This document shows, piece by piece, positions 45,526 to 54,863 of a stretch of DNA of 64,000 nucleotides. A program made the position numbers and the translations under genes. The notes under the pieces were generated by a model that worked only from the letters and a program-made list of their open reading frames with translations, had not been told where the DNA came from and did not search any database. Positions within the stretch are counted from its first letter, which is position 1. Each line of letters opens with the position of its first letter. This DNA is from Niveibacterium sp. 24ML. GTDB taxonomy: Bacteria; Pseudomonadota; Gammaproteobacteria; Burkholderiales; Rhodocyclaceae. The stretch covers positions 124,001 to 188,000 of the forward strand of contig NZ_JAPFHA010000003.1 in NCBI RefSeq assembly GCF_026586805.1, read 5' to 3'.

Positions 45526-46605
45526 TCAGCGCTGCACACCGAGCAACTCGTCGATGTGCGCCAGGGCGCTGTCGTCCTTGACGACCTGCCGCAGCCAGTC
45601 GTGCAGTGGCATGTTGGCCCATGTTGCGGCCTTGTCGGCAAGGTAGGCGACCGGGCTGTGCGGTTCGGTGCGGCGGAAGTATGCGGCGACTTCAACCAGC
45701 ATGGCGACCGCTTCGGCGCGGCTCATGCCCTCTGGCGAACGCGGCGCGCTGCGGCTTGCGGCGGGGCGCGCGGGCTCGCCGGCTGCGCTGGCATTGGCAA
45801 TTCCGTTGGCGTTGGCGGGCGCACTGGGCTGAATTGCGCTTGCGCCGCCGCGTTCGGTGATGAGACGGCTGATCAGGTGATGGATGCGCTCGTGCAGGTC
45901 GCGCAGCATCCGCAGCGATGGCGCGTGATCGCCGAGGACGCGTTCGGCGGTGGCATCGAGATTGCGCATCGACTCGGCGAGTGCGTCGAGCGTGTCGCGC
46001 GTGGCCTGCAACTGGGTGAGCGGGCATGTGCGGCAGGCAGCCTCCCATGCAAGGGCGAGGTCGGCGTGCTCGTGCGGTTCGCCGTCGTCGAAGCGCCCGC
46101 TGGCGCTGCGGGCACGCTCATGGTCGTCCCAGGAGAAGGTGGTGCCGTCGCCGTGGACCAGCGGTGCGGATTTGGCCACTTCCAGCGCGCGCTGCAGCAT
46201 CCAACCGATGGCGCCGGCGCGCTCCTCGGCGTCGGCGTCTTCGGGCAGGGGGTGCACCGTGTCAGGGAAGGCGTCAAGCAATCCACTGCAAAGATCGAGG
46301 CCTAGGGCGAGGCCGGCAAAGCCATTGAGACGGCCGCTTGCCTCGGTGTAACGCGCCGCAACGCGCAGATCCTTGGTGCGCTTGCTCAAGAGGCTGCTGG
46401 CGACATCGATCACGCGTCGCCAGTCTGCCACCTTGAGCGTGGTGACCCAGTCGCCCTGGTCGAGCGACGGGTCGTCTTCACGGCGCGCTTCGTCGAGCGC
46501 GTCGAACTCGGGTGAGAAGGACATGTCTTCGCCCGTGGTGCTGGCACCGGTGAGCGGTGCCAGCAGGGGCGCAAGGATTTCGGCGTTGGCGTGCGGTGCG
46601 GTCAT
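45526..46605 (-). CDS. tssA: Orphan TssA-like type VI secretion protein (ImpA N-terminal domain)
   Basis: The 359-aa protein begins with an ImpA_N domain (ILAPLLAPLTGASTTGEDMS through DWRRVIDVASSLLSKRTKDL), has a Pro/Ala-rich linker, and ends with the compact C-terminal domain containing SRAEAVAMLVEVAAYFRRTE and EPHSPVAYLADKAATWA. This is the short TssA class. TssA caps the sheath during T6SS assembly. No other T6SS gene is in the window, so it is orphan here or belongs to a distant cluster. It lies between the peptidase and an RND permease. Confidence 0.88.
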   Translation of the reverse strand: MTAPHANAEILAPLLAPLTGASTTGEDMSFSPEFDALDEARREDDPSLDQGDWVTTLKVADWRRVIDVASSLLSKRTKDLRVAARYTEASGRLNGFAGLALGLDLCSGLLDAFPDTVHPLPEDADAEERAGAIGWMLQRALEVAKSAPLVHGDGTTFSWDDHERARSASGRFDDGEPHEHADLALAWEAACRTCPLTQLQATRDTLDALAESMRNLDATAERVLGDHAPSLRMLRDLHERIHHLISRLITERGGASAIQPSAPANANGIANASAAGEPARPAASRSAPRSPEGMSRAEAVAMLVEVAAYFRRTEPHSPVAYLADKAATWANMPLHDWLRQVVKDDSALAHIDELLGVQR

Positions 46606-46686
46606 GGGAATCTCCGGAAGGTCGCCGGAGATTCTAATGTCATGACGCGCGCCGTCGGCGTGATGCCATGCGCATCAGCGGTGTGA

Positions 46687-49600
46687 TCAGGCCGTTTGCA
46701 GGGCGCGCCGGCCAAAGCGCGCGCGCAGGTCTTCAAAGCCAAGGTAGATGACTGGCGTGATGAAGAGCGTGATCAGCTGCGAGAAGACCAGGCCGCCCAC
46801 CACCGATACGCCAAGCGGTTGCCGCAACTCGGCCCCGGCGCCAATGCCCAGCGCAATCGGCAACGCGCCAGCCAGTGCCGCCAGGGTCGTCATCGTGATC
46901 GGGCGGAAGCGCAGTGCGCAGGCCTCGCGGATTGCGTCCAGCGGTGTTGCGCCGGCGCGCTGCGCCTCAACCGCGAAGTCGATCATCATGATGGCGTTCT
47001 TCTTCACGATGCCGATCAGCAAGACAATGCCAATGCTGGCGATCAGCGTGAGTTCCATGTCGAACAGGCGCAGGGTGATCAGCGCGCCCACCGCGGCGGA
47101 CGGCAGGCCGGCCAGGATCGTGATCGGGTGGATGTAGCTTTCGTACAGCACCCCAAGCAGGACGTAGATCACCAGCAGCGCACCGAGGATCAGCACGACT
47201 TGTGCCCCCTGCGATTGCTGGAACGCGGCCGCATCACCGGCGAAGCTGGTGAGGATGCCAGAGGGCAGGCCGATCTGGCGCTCTGCTTGCTTGATCCGGT
47301 CGGTTGCTTCGCCCAGCGCCGCGCCGGGCGCGAGGTTGAAGGACACGGTCACCGCCTGGAGTTGCCCCTGATGGTTCACCGAAGTCGGGCCGGCGACGCG
47401 TTCAACATGGGTCAGGTTGGCCAGCGGCACCATGTTGCCGGCAGCGTTTTTCACCTGCAGGCGGCCCAAGGCCCGCTCGTCGCTGCGGAACGCCTCTTCA
47501 AGCTCAAGGATTACCTTGTAATCGCCGGATGAGGTGTAGATCGTCGAGACCTGGCGCTCGCCGAAGGCGCTGTAGAGCGTTGAGCGGATGTCGGAGAGCG
47601 CGACGCCGTAAAGGTTGGCACGTTCGCGGTCGATGGTGATGCGCGCGTTGAGGCCTTTGAGCTGTGAATCGGTGGTGACATCGCGGAACAGCGGATCGGC
47701 CGCGAGCGTTTGCTTGAGCCGATCGGCCCAGCCGGTCAGCTCTTCCCCGCCTACGCTTTGCATCACGTACTGGAACTGGCTGCGTGAAGGGCGGCCGCCC
47801 AAGCGCAGGTTCTGGACCGGCATGAAGTACACGTCCACGCCCGGAATGCCGCGCGTCTTGGCGCGCAGCCGCTCGACCACCTTGGGCATGGCTTCGCGCT
47901 CGCTGCGTGGCTTGAGGCGCAACCACATCCGCGCGCCCGATTCGCCCACCGCGGCAGAGTAGCCCTCCACGGCCGGGTCGCTGCCGATGGTTTTCATCAA
48001 GGTGTCGCCGTGCTTGAGGATGGCGTCGAACGAGGCATCGGTCGATGCGTCCGCGTTCACCATCACCAGGCCGGTATCTTCCTGCGGGAAGAAGCCCTTG
48101 GGGCTGGCGGCAAACAGCCAGACGCTTGCGATCAGCGTTGCCAGCGCCACGCCCAGGACGAGGCCGCGGTGCGCCAGCGCACGATCGAGGCCGCGCTGGT
48201 AGGCCGTCAGAATCTTGTTGAAGCCATGTTCCAGCCGGGCCAGGGCCGGGTGCTGGGTTTGCTCGGATTCGCGCTTGAGGAAGCGGCTGCCCATCAAGGG
48301 AATCAGCGTGAGCGAGACCACGGCCGAAACCAGGACCGCGAGCGATACCACCACCGCGAATTCATGGAACAGCAGGCCAATCACGCCGGGCATGAAGAAG
48401 ATCGGGATGAACACCGCCACCAGCGAGAGCGAGATCGAGATGATCGTGAAGCTCACTTCCCGTGCGCCGGTGATCGCCGCTTCAAGCGGCGGGAGGCCAT
48501 CTTCAAGATGGCGGACGATGTTCTCGAGCACCACGATGGCGTCGTCCACCACCAAGCCGACCGCAAGCGTGAGACCGAGCAGCGAAATATTGTTGAGGCT
48601 GTAGCCCAGCAGGTACATCAGGCCCAGCGTGCCGATCAGCGAGATCGGTAGCGTGACGGACGGGATCAAGGTCGCCGCCGCATGGCGCAAGAAGAGGAAC
48701 ATGACCAGCACGACCAGTGCGATCGTGCCCAGCATGGTCAGTTCGACGTCGTGGATCGCATCGCGCACCGACTGCGAGCGGTCATTGACGATCTGGACAC
48801 GGACCGAGCCGGGCATCTGGGCCGACAGGCGCGGCAGCATCGCGCGGATCGCATCGACCGTGGCGACCGTGTTGGCATCCGGCTGCTTCTGCACGCCCAG
48901 CACGATGGACCGTTCGCCGTCTGCCCAGCTTGCATTGGTAACGGTTTCGATGCTGTCGGTGACGGTGGCGACATCGCTCAGGCGAACCGGCTGGCCGTTG
49001 TAACTGGCCACGATCAGCGGCGCGAATTCGCTTGCCTGCTTGAGCTGGCGGTTTGCGTCGATCGTCAGCGTCTGCGACGGGCCGCGCAGCACGCCAAGCG
49101 GGGTGTTGGTGTTCGAATTGCGGATCGCGGTGGCCAGTTGGTCGAGCGTCATGCCACGCGCGGCCAGCTTGTCGGGGTTGGCTTGCACCCGCACAGCGAA
49201 CTTGCGCTGCCCCCAGTTCGATACCTGCGCGACGCCCTCAACCGTTGAAAGTGCCGGGGCGATCAGGTTGTCGGCAAAGTCGTTGAGCTGCGCGGGCGAC
49301 AGCGATGGCGCCGTGAGCGCCATGATCAGGATCGGTGCGTCGGCCGGGTTCACCTTGCGGTAGGACGGCAGGGAAGTCATTTCGGCCGGCAGCGAACGCT
49401 GCGCGCGCAGCAAGGCCGCCTGCACGTCACCCGCGGCAGCGTCGATGTCGCGCTTGGCGGCAAACTCCAGCGTGATCGAGGTGTTGCCCTGAGTGTTGCT
49501 CGAACTCATGCTGACCAGGCCGGCAATCGTCGAGAACTGCTTCTCAAGCGGTGTCGCCACCGATGTGGCCATCGTTTCCGGGTTGGCCCCCGGTAGCGAC

Positions 49601-49746
49601 GCGTTCACGTTGATGGTGGGCGTGTCATAGCTGGGCAGCGCCGCAACCGGCAGATACATGAAGCCGAAAATGCCCGCCACGACTGCCGACAGCGAGAGCA
49701 GGACGGTCATCACCGGCCTGCGGATGCAAAGCTCCGACAAGTTCAT
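46687..49746 (-). CDS. RND efflux permease (HAE/MdtBC-like)
   Basis: The 1019-aa transporter begins MNLSELCIRRPVMTVLL. It has 12 TM segments, two large periplasmic loops, and the proton-relay acidic pair in AVGLVVDDAIVVLENI. Lengths and the N-terminal region resemble MdtB/MdtC and MuxB-like multidrug pumps. It shares an ATGA overlap with the adaptor gene upstream. No outer-membrane channel gene is adjacent. Substrate is not predictable from sequence. Confidence 0.93.
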   Translation of the reverse strand: MNLSELCIRRPVMTVLLSLSAVVAGIFGFMYLPVAALPSYDTPTINVNASLPGANPETMATSVATPLEKQFSTIAGLVSMSSSNTQGNTSITLEFAAKRDIDAAAGDVQAALLRAQRSLPAEMTSLPSYRKVNPADAPILIMALTAPSLSPAQLNDFADNLIAPALSTVEGVAQVSNWGQRKFAVRVQANPDKLAARGMTLDQLATAIRNSNTNTPLGVLRGPSQTLTIDANRQLKQASEFAPLIVASYNGQPVRLSDVATVTDSIETVTNASWADGERSIVLGVQKQPDANTVATVDAIRAMLPRLSAQMPGSVRVQIVNDRSQSVRDAIHDVELTMLGTIALVVLVMFLFLRHAAATLIPSVTLPISLIGTLGLMYLLGYSLNNISLLGLTLAVGLVVDDAIVVLENIVRHLEDGLPPLEAAITGAREVSFTIISISLSLVAVFIPIFFMPGVIGLLFHEFAVVVSLAVLVSAVVSLTLIPLMGSRFLKRESEQTQHPALARLEHGFNKILTAYQRGLDRALAHRGLVLGVALATLIASVWLFAASPKGFFPQEDTGLVMVNADASTDASFDAILKHGDTLMKTIGSDPAVEGYSAAVGESGARMWLRLKPRSEREAMPKVVERLRAKTRGIPGVDVYFMPVQNLRLGGRPSRSQFQYVMQSVGGEELTGWADRLKQTLAADPLFRDVTTDSQLKGLNARITIDRERANLYGVALSDIRSTLYSAFGERQVSTIYTSSGDYKVILELEEAFRSDERALGRLQVKNAAGNMVPLANLTHVERVAGPTSVNHQGQLQAVTVSFNLAPGAALGEATDRIKQAERQIGLPSGILTSFAGDAAAFQQSQGAQVVLILGALLVIYVLLGVLYESYIHPITILAGLPSAAVGALITLRLFDMELTLIASIGIVLLIGIVKKNAIMMIDFAVEAQRAGATPLDAIREACALRFRPITMTTLAALAGALPIALGIGAGAELRQPLGVSVVGGLVFSQLITLFITPVIYLGFEDLRARFGRRALQTA

Positions 49747-50882
49747 TGCTTGCCCTCGCCAGCCTTGGGCGCTTGATCGGCATCGCGCAGTTTGACGCCC
49801 GGCCGCAGGTTCTGGCCGCCGACGTTCACAACGCGCGCGCCGGCGGAGACGCCTTCGAGTACCGCAAAGCGTGCATCCTGATAACGGATTTTCACCGGCA
49901 CCGCCTTGGCGCGACCCTGCTCATCGGCGAGATAGACGAACTGACCTTCGGGGCCGACCTGCACGGCCGTCAGTGGCGCCGTTGCAGCATCGCTGATGGT
50001 GTCCAGCGTCAGCGAGACAGCCACCTGCGATCCCGGCCACAGCGGGTATTTGTCATTGCCGAAGCGTGCTTTGACCCGCACGCCGCCGGCAGCCGCATCC
50101 ACCGTGCTGTCGATGAAGTTGAGCTTGCCCTGGTGCGTGCCGCTGGCATCGATCACGGTCACCATGACCTCACCGCGTGCCTGGGCTGCGCGCAATTGGG
50201 CCAGGCGTGATTCGGGCAGCGAAAACGCAACGTCAATCGGGTCGAGTTGTGTCAAGGTGGTCAGGGCTTGGGTGTTGCCCGGCTGCACGAGACTGCCCAC
50301 CCGAACGTTGATCAATCCCACGCGGCCGCTCTGCGGTGCGGCGATCACACCACGGTCAATCGTAACTTGCGCCTCCGCGATGGCTGCGCGATCTGCCGCG
50401 ACCGATGCGATCAAGGCTGCGACGTTGCTCTTGCTGGCGTCGACAATGCCTTGCGAAACAAAGCCGCGTGACTGCAGTTCGATGTTGCGATCCAGCGTTC
50501 GCTGGGCCTCGCCGAGCAATGCCTCGTTTCGCGCGCGTTGGGCCTTGAGCTTTTCGAGTGACGCCGCCTCGGCGCGGGCATCAAGGCGGAACAGCGGTGT
50601 GCCCGCAGCGACGGAATCGCCCTCGCGCACCAGGATCTCCCGAATCGTGCTTGAGAGCTGCGAACGAACTTCAACCGTCGAGACTGGGGTGACGAAGCCG
50701 CTGGTCTCGAACACGACAGGAACCGATCGGGTTTCAACCGTGACAAAACGAACGCTGACGACCGGCTCGCCGCCGCCTTTGCCGCCCTTGAGGCTGCCGG
50801 ATGAACCCGGCTTGAAAATGGCGTAGCCAGCGATTCCGATGGCAATAGCCAGCGCCGCGATCAGGAGTTTTTTCTTGTGCAT
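49743..50882 (-). CDS. RND efflux adaptor (membrane fusion protein)
   Basis: The 379-aa protein starts with one N-terminal membrane segment (LLIAALAIAIGIAGYAIF). It then has a lipoyl half (VRSQLSSTIREILVREGDSV), a coiled hairpin (about 110-170), the second half (GVIAAPQSGRVGLINVRVG) and a beta-barrel with a C-terminal domain. It links the permease to an outer-membrane factor. The stop overlaps the permease start. The ATG at 50882 gives MHKKKLLIA, the usual adaptor start. Confidence 0.92.
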   Translation of the reverse strand: MHKKKLLIAALAIAIGIAGYAIFKPGSSGSLKGGKGGGEPVVSVRFVTVETRSVPVVFETSGFVTPVSTVEVRSQLSSTIREILVREGDSVAAGTPLFRLDARAEAASLEKLKAQRARNEALLGEAQRTLDRNIELQSRGFVSQGIVDASKSNVAALIASVAADRAAIAEAQVTIDRGVIAAPQSGRVGLINVRVGSLVQPGNTQALTTLTQLDPIDVAFSLPESRLAQLRAAQARGEVMVTVIDASGTHQGKLNFIDSTVDAAAGGVRVKARFGNDKYPLWPGSQVAVSLTLDTISDAATAPLTAVQVGPEGQFVYLADEQGRAKAVPVKIRYQDARFAVLEGVSAGARVVNVGGQNLRPGVKLRDADQAPKAGEGKQ

Positions 50883-51232
50883 GGAGGTATCGTGAAGGTG
50901 AAACGGCGCGCCTGAGATGCTTCAAGGCACGCCCATTCTGGCAGCGCCTGCGATGTCGTGTTGTGACTCGTCAGGGCACATTTGGTTCGCAATGTAATTG
51001 CTTTACACAGCAAAGAATAGCGCGCCTTGGTGCGGTGCCGCGAAATCGGCCATAATTTGAAGTTCAGATGATGCAGTAACGGCTGCATCGTCCATGCAAG
51101 GCCACATGGACCCTCAATGGCGAGGGGCTGGTGTGGCGCGGGGAGACGTGCTAGCCACACTGCCGTGGCGGCGCGGCGCGCAGCAGCCTTGCCTGCATAT
51201 ACCAATGACCCAACCCTGAGGAAGCAACAGCC
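50883..51232 (+). promoter_or_regulatory. Intergenic region upstream of icd with a candidate promoter
   Basis: This 350-base gap holds no gene. A candidate sigma70 promoter for icd is TTGGTG at 51027-51032 and CATAAT at 51051-51056, 18 bases apart. TTGCT-N-AGCAA around 50998-51013 is a small inverted repeat that could be an operator. The leader after the promoter is about 170 bases, unusually long, with several GC-rich inverted stretches; a structured leader is possible but not proven. Confidence 0.35.
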
Positions 51233-52480
51233 ATGAGCGCCCAGTCTTTGATCTCGGTACCTGCCGGCGGCCAGAAAATCGTTCCCGGTCAACCGACCCC
51301 GAACAACCCGATCATTCCCTTCATTGAGGGTGACGGCATTGGTGTTGATATCACCCCGGTGATGATCAAGGTGATCGACGCTGCTGTGGCCAAGGCCTAC
51401 GGCGGCGCGAAGAAGATCCACTGGATGGAGGTCTATGCCGGTGAAAAGGCAACCGTGAAGTACGGCCCGGATCAGTGGCTGCCGGCCGAAACCTTCCAGG
51501 CGCTGAAGGACTATTCGGTGTCGATCAAGGGCCCGATGACCACGCCGGTGGGCGGCGGCATCCGTTCGCTGAACGTTGCGCTGCGCCAGGAGCTTGACCT
51601 CTACCAGTGCGTGCGTCCGGTGCAGTACTTCAAGGGCGTGCCGTCGCCGCTCAAGCAGCCGGAGCTGACCAACATGGTCATCTTCCGTGAGAACACCGAA
51701 GACATCTACGCCGGCATCGAATGGCAAGCCGAGTCCGAAGGCGCCAAGAAGGTCATCAAGTTCCTGACCGAAGACATGGGCGTCAAGAAGATCCGCTTCC
51801 CGGAAACCTCGGGCATCGGCATCAAGCCGGTTTCAAAGCAGGGTACCGAGCGCTTGGTGCGCGCTGCGCTTCAGTATGTGATCGACAACGATCGCAAGTC
51901 GCTGACGATCGTGCACAAGGGCAACATCATGAAGTTCACCGAAGGTGGCTTCCGTGACTGGGCCTATGCGCTGGCCAAGAACGAATTCGGCGCGGTGGAA
52001 ATCGACGGCGGCCCGTGGTGCAAGTTCACGAACCCGAAGACGGGGCGTGAAGTCATCGTCAAGGACGCCATCGCCGACGCCTTCCTGCAGCAGATCCTGC
52101 TGCGCCCGGCTGAGTACGACACCATCGCCACCCTCAACCTGAACGGCGACTACATCTCCGACGCACTGGCCGCGCAAGTGGGCGGTATCGGCATTGCTCC
52201 GGGCGCCAACATTTCGGACAAGTACGCCTGTTTCGAAGCCACCCACGGCACCGCGCCGAAGTACGCCGGCAAGGACAAGGTGAACCCTGGTTCGTTGATC
52301 CTGTCGGCCGAAATGATGCTGCGCCACCTGGGCTGGAAGGAAGCGGCCGATCTGGTTGTGAAGGGCATGGAAGGCGCGATTGGCGCGAAGACCGTGACCT
52401 ACGACTTTGCCCGCCTGATGGACGGCGCGACCGAAGTGTCCTGCTCGGCCTTCGGCGACGCGATGATCTCGCACATGTGA
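51233..52480 (+). CDS. icd: NADP-dependent isocitrate dehydrogenase
   Basis: The 415-aa enzyme is of the E. coli type I class. It has [19 protein letters not shown] at the N-terminus, the substrate loop [17 protein letters not shown] with the Ser that AceK phosphorylates (GIRSLN), and the catalytic Lys/Tyr region in [17 protein letters not shown]. It oxidises isocitrate to 2-oxoglutarate and is the target of AceK encoded 9 kb away. GAGGAAG precedes the ATG. A strong terminator follows. Confidence 0.97.
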   Translation: MSAQSLISVPAGGQKIVPGQPTPNNPIIPFIEGDGIGVDITPVMIKVIDAAVAKAYGGAKKIHWMEVYAGEKATVKYGPDQWLPAETFQALKDYSVSIKGPMTTPVGGGIRSLNVALRQELDLYQCVRPVQYFKGVPSPLKQPELTNMVIFRENTEDIYAGIEWQAESEGAKKVIKFLTEDMGVKKIRFPETSGIGIKPVSKQGTERLVRAALQYVIDNDRKSLTIVHKGNIMKFTEGGFRDWAYALAKNEFGAVEIDGGPWCKFTNPKTGREVIVKDAIADAFLQQILLRPAEYDTIATLNLNGDYISDALAAQVGGIGIAPGANISDKYACFEATHGTAPKYAGKDKVNPGSLILSAEMMLRHLGWKEAADLVVKGMEGAIGAKTVTYDFARLMDGATEVSCSAFGDAMISHM

Positions 52481-52501
52481 TCTGCGCGGTCAGCGAATGA
52501 A

Positions 52502-52530
52502 AAGGGCGCCCTGCGGGGCGCCCTGTTTGT
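52502..52530 (+). terminator. Terminator after icd
   Basis: AGGGCGCC and GGCGCCCT form a perfect GC stem followed by GTTTGTTTT. It directly precedes the left end of the IS element. Confidence 0.88.
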
Positions 52531-52536
52531 TTTATC

Positions 52537-52566
52537 TGACCTTTCCTGAATAGTGTTGACACCTTT
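52537..52566 (+). repeat. IS3 left terminal inverted repeat
   Basis: Begins TGACCTTTCCTGAATAG followed by TGTTGACACC. Compared with the complement of 54824-54853 it matches at most positions, with one extra base in the middle. Confidence 0.75.
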
Positions 52567-52589
52567 TCTCACTAGAAAAGGAATATTCA

Positions 52590-52979
52590 ATCAATTCAAT
52601 CATCAAGCCCAGCCAGCGAGACCGTTCGCTTGCCTTCAAATTGTCGCTGATAGATCAGGTTGAGCGCGGGGAGCTGATCTATCGTCAGGCTCAGGCGCTA
52701 CGGCATCAAGGGCAGCAGCACGGTCCTGAAGTGGCTGCGTCGCCACGGTCGGCAGGACTGGTCAGCGGGTGCATCATCTTTGCCCATGACGACACCCTCC
52801 AAAACCGCTCCGGCCAAGCCGCTGACGCCTCAGCAGCAGATCAAAACCCTGCAGGAGCAGTTGCGCGAGGCCAATGAGAAGGCGCAACGCTTCGAGGCCA
52901 TCGTCGAGGTGCTCAAGGATGACGATGGGGTACGCGTCGTGAAAAGCCTTCCGGCAAGTCCTCACTCAAATGCGCCTGA
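52590..52979 (+). pseudogene. IS3 orfA remnant, two frame breaks
   Basis: The helix-turn-helix transposase subunit reads KLSLIDQVERGELIYRQA, then after a shift near 52694 YGIKGSSTVLKWLRRHG, then MTTPSKTAPAKPLTPQQQ and an EQLREANEKAQRFEAIVEVL leucine-zipper-like segment. A second shift follows near 52945 (AAAA run) into KPSGKSSLKCA and a TGA at 52977. The presumed start codon is ATC or ATT, not ATG, although AAAAGG lies before it. It cannot yield a full protein. Confidence 0.8.
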
Positions 52980-53306
52980 GCGTGGCAAGGGCTTGCCAGT
53001 ACTACAGGGGTATCAGCCGCCAGGCGCATTGTCAGGCTGAGCAGTGGTAACAGCGTCGGCAATCCGACGCCCGTCGGGCGGTCGAGCGGGTCAGCGCTTA
53101 CCGCATCCGACAACCGAGCATCGCGATGGGACGGGATCGCGTGTTTGCCGTGCTCGCCGATGAGCGGATGCTGGTGCCGATGCGACGGGCGTATCACAAG
53201 ACGACCCAGAGCCATCATCGTTTCCGCTGCCATCCCAACCTGCTCAAGACCGGCCCTGAACAGGTCAGCGCCAGCGCAAGCGAGCAGGTCTGGGTGTCGG
53301 GCTTCA
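52970..53306 (+). pseudogene. IS3 orfB remnant, 5' exon part
   Basis: Begins ATG overlapping the end of orfA (MRLSVARACQYYRGISRQ), runs into a TAA at 53048-53050, then continues with MLVPMRRAYHKTTQSHHRFR and EQVWVSGF. The usual VSDI with the first catalytic Asp reads VSGF here, so the DDE triad is broken. The frame ends at the intron boundary near 53306. Confidence 0.78.
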
Positions 53307-53813
53307 GTGTGCCGCAGCAAGCGGCGTAGGAGATGAGGGTATTGCCCCTCGCCATTGGCTTGCGGGAGCAGGTGGCAAACCGCCATGAGCGGCTGGGGTC
53401 AAAAGCCCCGGTCGTGAGCGTCATGGAAAAGGCGTCGCAAAGGCGTCAGGTGTGGATCATGGAAGACGAACAACCGTGAACTGCCGTTCAAGTGTCGAAA
53501 GTACTCAAATGACATCAAAATCGGGGAGTGAAGTTGCCCCGCGATCAGCTTGGCCGTTACCTGCTTACGGGCCAAGCGGTGTCCGGCATAGAGGCAGCGT
53601 CAGCCTGATTCGGGCTCTTACGTTGAACTGCGGGAACCTTCGGTGGCGATGCCAAGCGAACGGCACAAGCTCGAAAGGCGAGGCCGAGAGTAGCGATGTG
53701 CCACCAAGGGGCGGAGCAGCTCGTAGTAGTGTTGAAGCCGCTGTAATGGCGGTGGAGCGAAGGGGCTGCGTCATCCCGGTCTGGGGCCGTGCCAACTGCG
53801 CGAACAGGAGGAG

Positions 53814-54342
53814 CACGGGTTCAAGACCAAACCGTATGACATTCCCAAAGCCGCGGGCTCGAATTGCATCCGGGCAAGACACGGATCGTCTACTGTCAGG
53901 ACGTCAATCGGCGGGAAGCACACCGGGAGGTGCGGTTTACTTTCTCGGCTACACGTTCCGGCCACGCAAAGCGGTGGACAAGTATCAGCGGGGCTATGTG
54001 CACTTCGCCCCGGCGGTCAGCCGTGATGCCCTCAAGGCAATGCGGCAGACCATCCGTGGGTGGCATCTGCAACTGATGTGCGACCGCGAACTGGGCGATC
54101 TGGCGGCGATGTTCAATCCGGTTCTTAGGGGGTGGCAGAAGTACTACGGCCGCTTCCACGGCTCGGCGATGTCGGCGATCTGGAGACACATGAATGACTA
54201 TCTGGTGCGCTGGATGATGCGCAAGTACAAGACGCTCGCCCGTCATAAAACGCGGGCAAGACACGCCCTCGGGCGACTAGCGCGTCTTTTTCCGACAGCC
54301 TTTGTGCATTGGAAGATGGGATGTCTGCCTGCGGTTGGATGA
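53814..54342 (+). pseudogene. Group II intron reverse transcriptase/maturase, internally deleted
   Basis: A short N-terminal piece (KTKPYDIPK) is joined out of frame to LELHPGKTRIVYCQDVNRR. A one-base shift near 53940 then leads to FLGYTFRPRKAVDK and the maturase (GIIM-type) domain with MFNPVLRGWQKYYGRFH and YLVRWMMRKYKTL. The catalytic palm with YADD is missing completely. No retromobility from this copy is possible. Confidence 0.85.
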
Positions 54343-54345
54343 TGG

Positions 54346-54379
54346 GAGCCGGATGAGTCAAGAGGCTTACGTCCGGTTC
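54346..54379 (+). ncRNA. Group II intron domain V
   Basis: A 34-base hairpin has GAGCCGGAT on the left, GTCCGGTTC on the right and an AAGA tetraloop. The AGC catalytic triad sits in the first bases. This matches the canonical domain V in length and shape, so the ribozyme core may still be functional. Confidence 0.88.
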
Positions 54380-54421
54380 TGCGAGGGGCTGGGGGTGCAA
54401 TCCTCCCGGCCGAATCATCTC

Positions 54422-54802
54422 TATCTGCCAACAGGGGAAAGAGGCCTGTTTGTCAGTCCCGTCACGGATGCATATTCAAGAAAGATCGTGGGCTGGAGCG
54501 TGGATGACAACATGTGCACCGCGCAGGTCAGCCCAGTACTGCTCGGTCGTGTATCAGAAGCTTCATGCCGCAGATGGGAGCACCTGCTCGATGACCGATG
54601 GCTATGACTTCTACCAGAATGCGTTGGCTGAACGGATTAACGGCATCCTCGAGGGCGAGTTTTTGCTCAACAAGCCTCGGGATCTGGCACAAGCACGGCA
54701 GATGGTTGCCGAATCGATCGCCATCTACAACGACGAGCGCTCCACCTCTCGCGCAAAATGAAGACGCCCGATACGGTGCATCGAGCGCCCTTAGCTACCT
54801 GA
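54422..54802 (+). pseudogene. IS3 orfB remnant, 3' exon part
   Basis: Starts with YLPTGERGLFVSPVTDAYSR and KIVGWSVDDN (RNase H fold), then jumps near 54530 to YCSVVYQKLHAADGSTCSM. The ~20 residues between, with the HSDRG catalytic Asp, are missing. It continues YQNALAERINGILEGEFLL, holding the catalytic Glu, and AIYNDER, then shifts frame near 54743 into KMKTPDTVHRAPLAT and a TGA at 54800. Confidence 0.8.
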
Positions 54803-54823
54803 AGCGGTGGCCGCTATCCCGCC

Positions 54824-54853
54824 ACAGGCGTCAACCTATGGCGGGACGGGTCA
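54824..54853 (-). repeat. IS3 right terminal inverted repeat
   Basis: Complement begins TGACCCGTCCCGCCATAG then GTTGACGCC, mirroring the left end. It lies 11 bases from the rhlE stop. Confidence 0.75.
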
Positions 54854-54863
54854 GCTTCGCTGT

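Larger units (their letters stand above)
53307..54417 (+). mobile_element. Group II intron remnant inside IS3 orfB (boundaries approximate)
   Basis: The 5' end GTGTG at 53307 fits the group II consensus, and a GCCGC-N5-GCGGC hairpin follows at once, as expected for domain I. The 3' end carries domain V at 54346-54379, then a domain VI-like stem and sequence ending near AATCAT before the orfB 3' exon resumes with YLPTGERG. At ~1.1 kb it is half the usual length because most of the reverse transcriptase is deleted. Exact 3' end is uncertain by a few bases. Confidence 0.8.
52537..54853 (+). mobile_element. Decayed IS3-family insertion sequence carrying a group II intron remnant
   Basis: Both ends survive: a left repeat starting TGACC at 52537 and a right repeat ending GGTCA at 54853, which agree over most of ~29 bases in inverted orientation. 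Inside are IS3-type orfA and orfB with two frame breaks in orfA, a TAA at 53048-53050, and loss of the second catalytic Asp region. A group II intron splits orfB at about 53306. No target-site duplication is obvious. The element sits between icd and rhlE, 11 bases from the rhlE stop. It cannot transpose by itself. Confidence 0.82.

Noticed and set aside
52531-54860. Target-site duplication of the IS element
   Set aside because: Bases just outside the two inverted repeats do not match over 3-4 positions; decay or deletion may have removed it.
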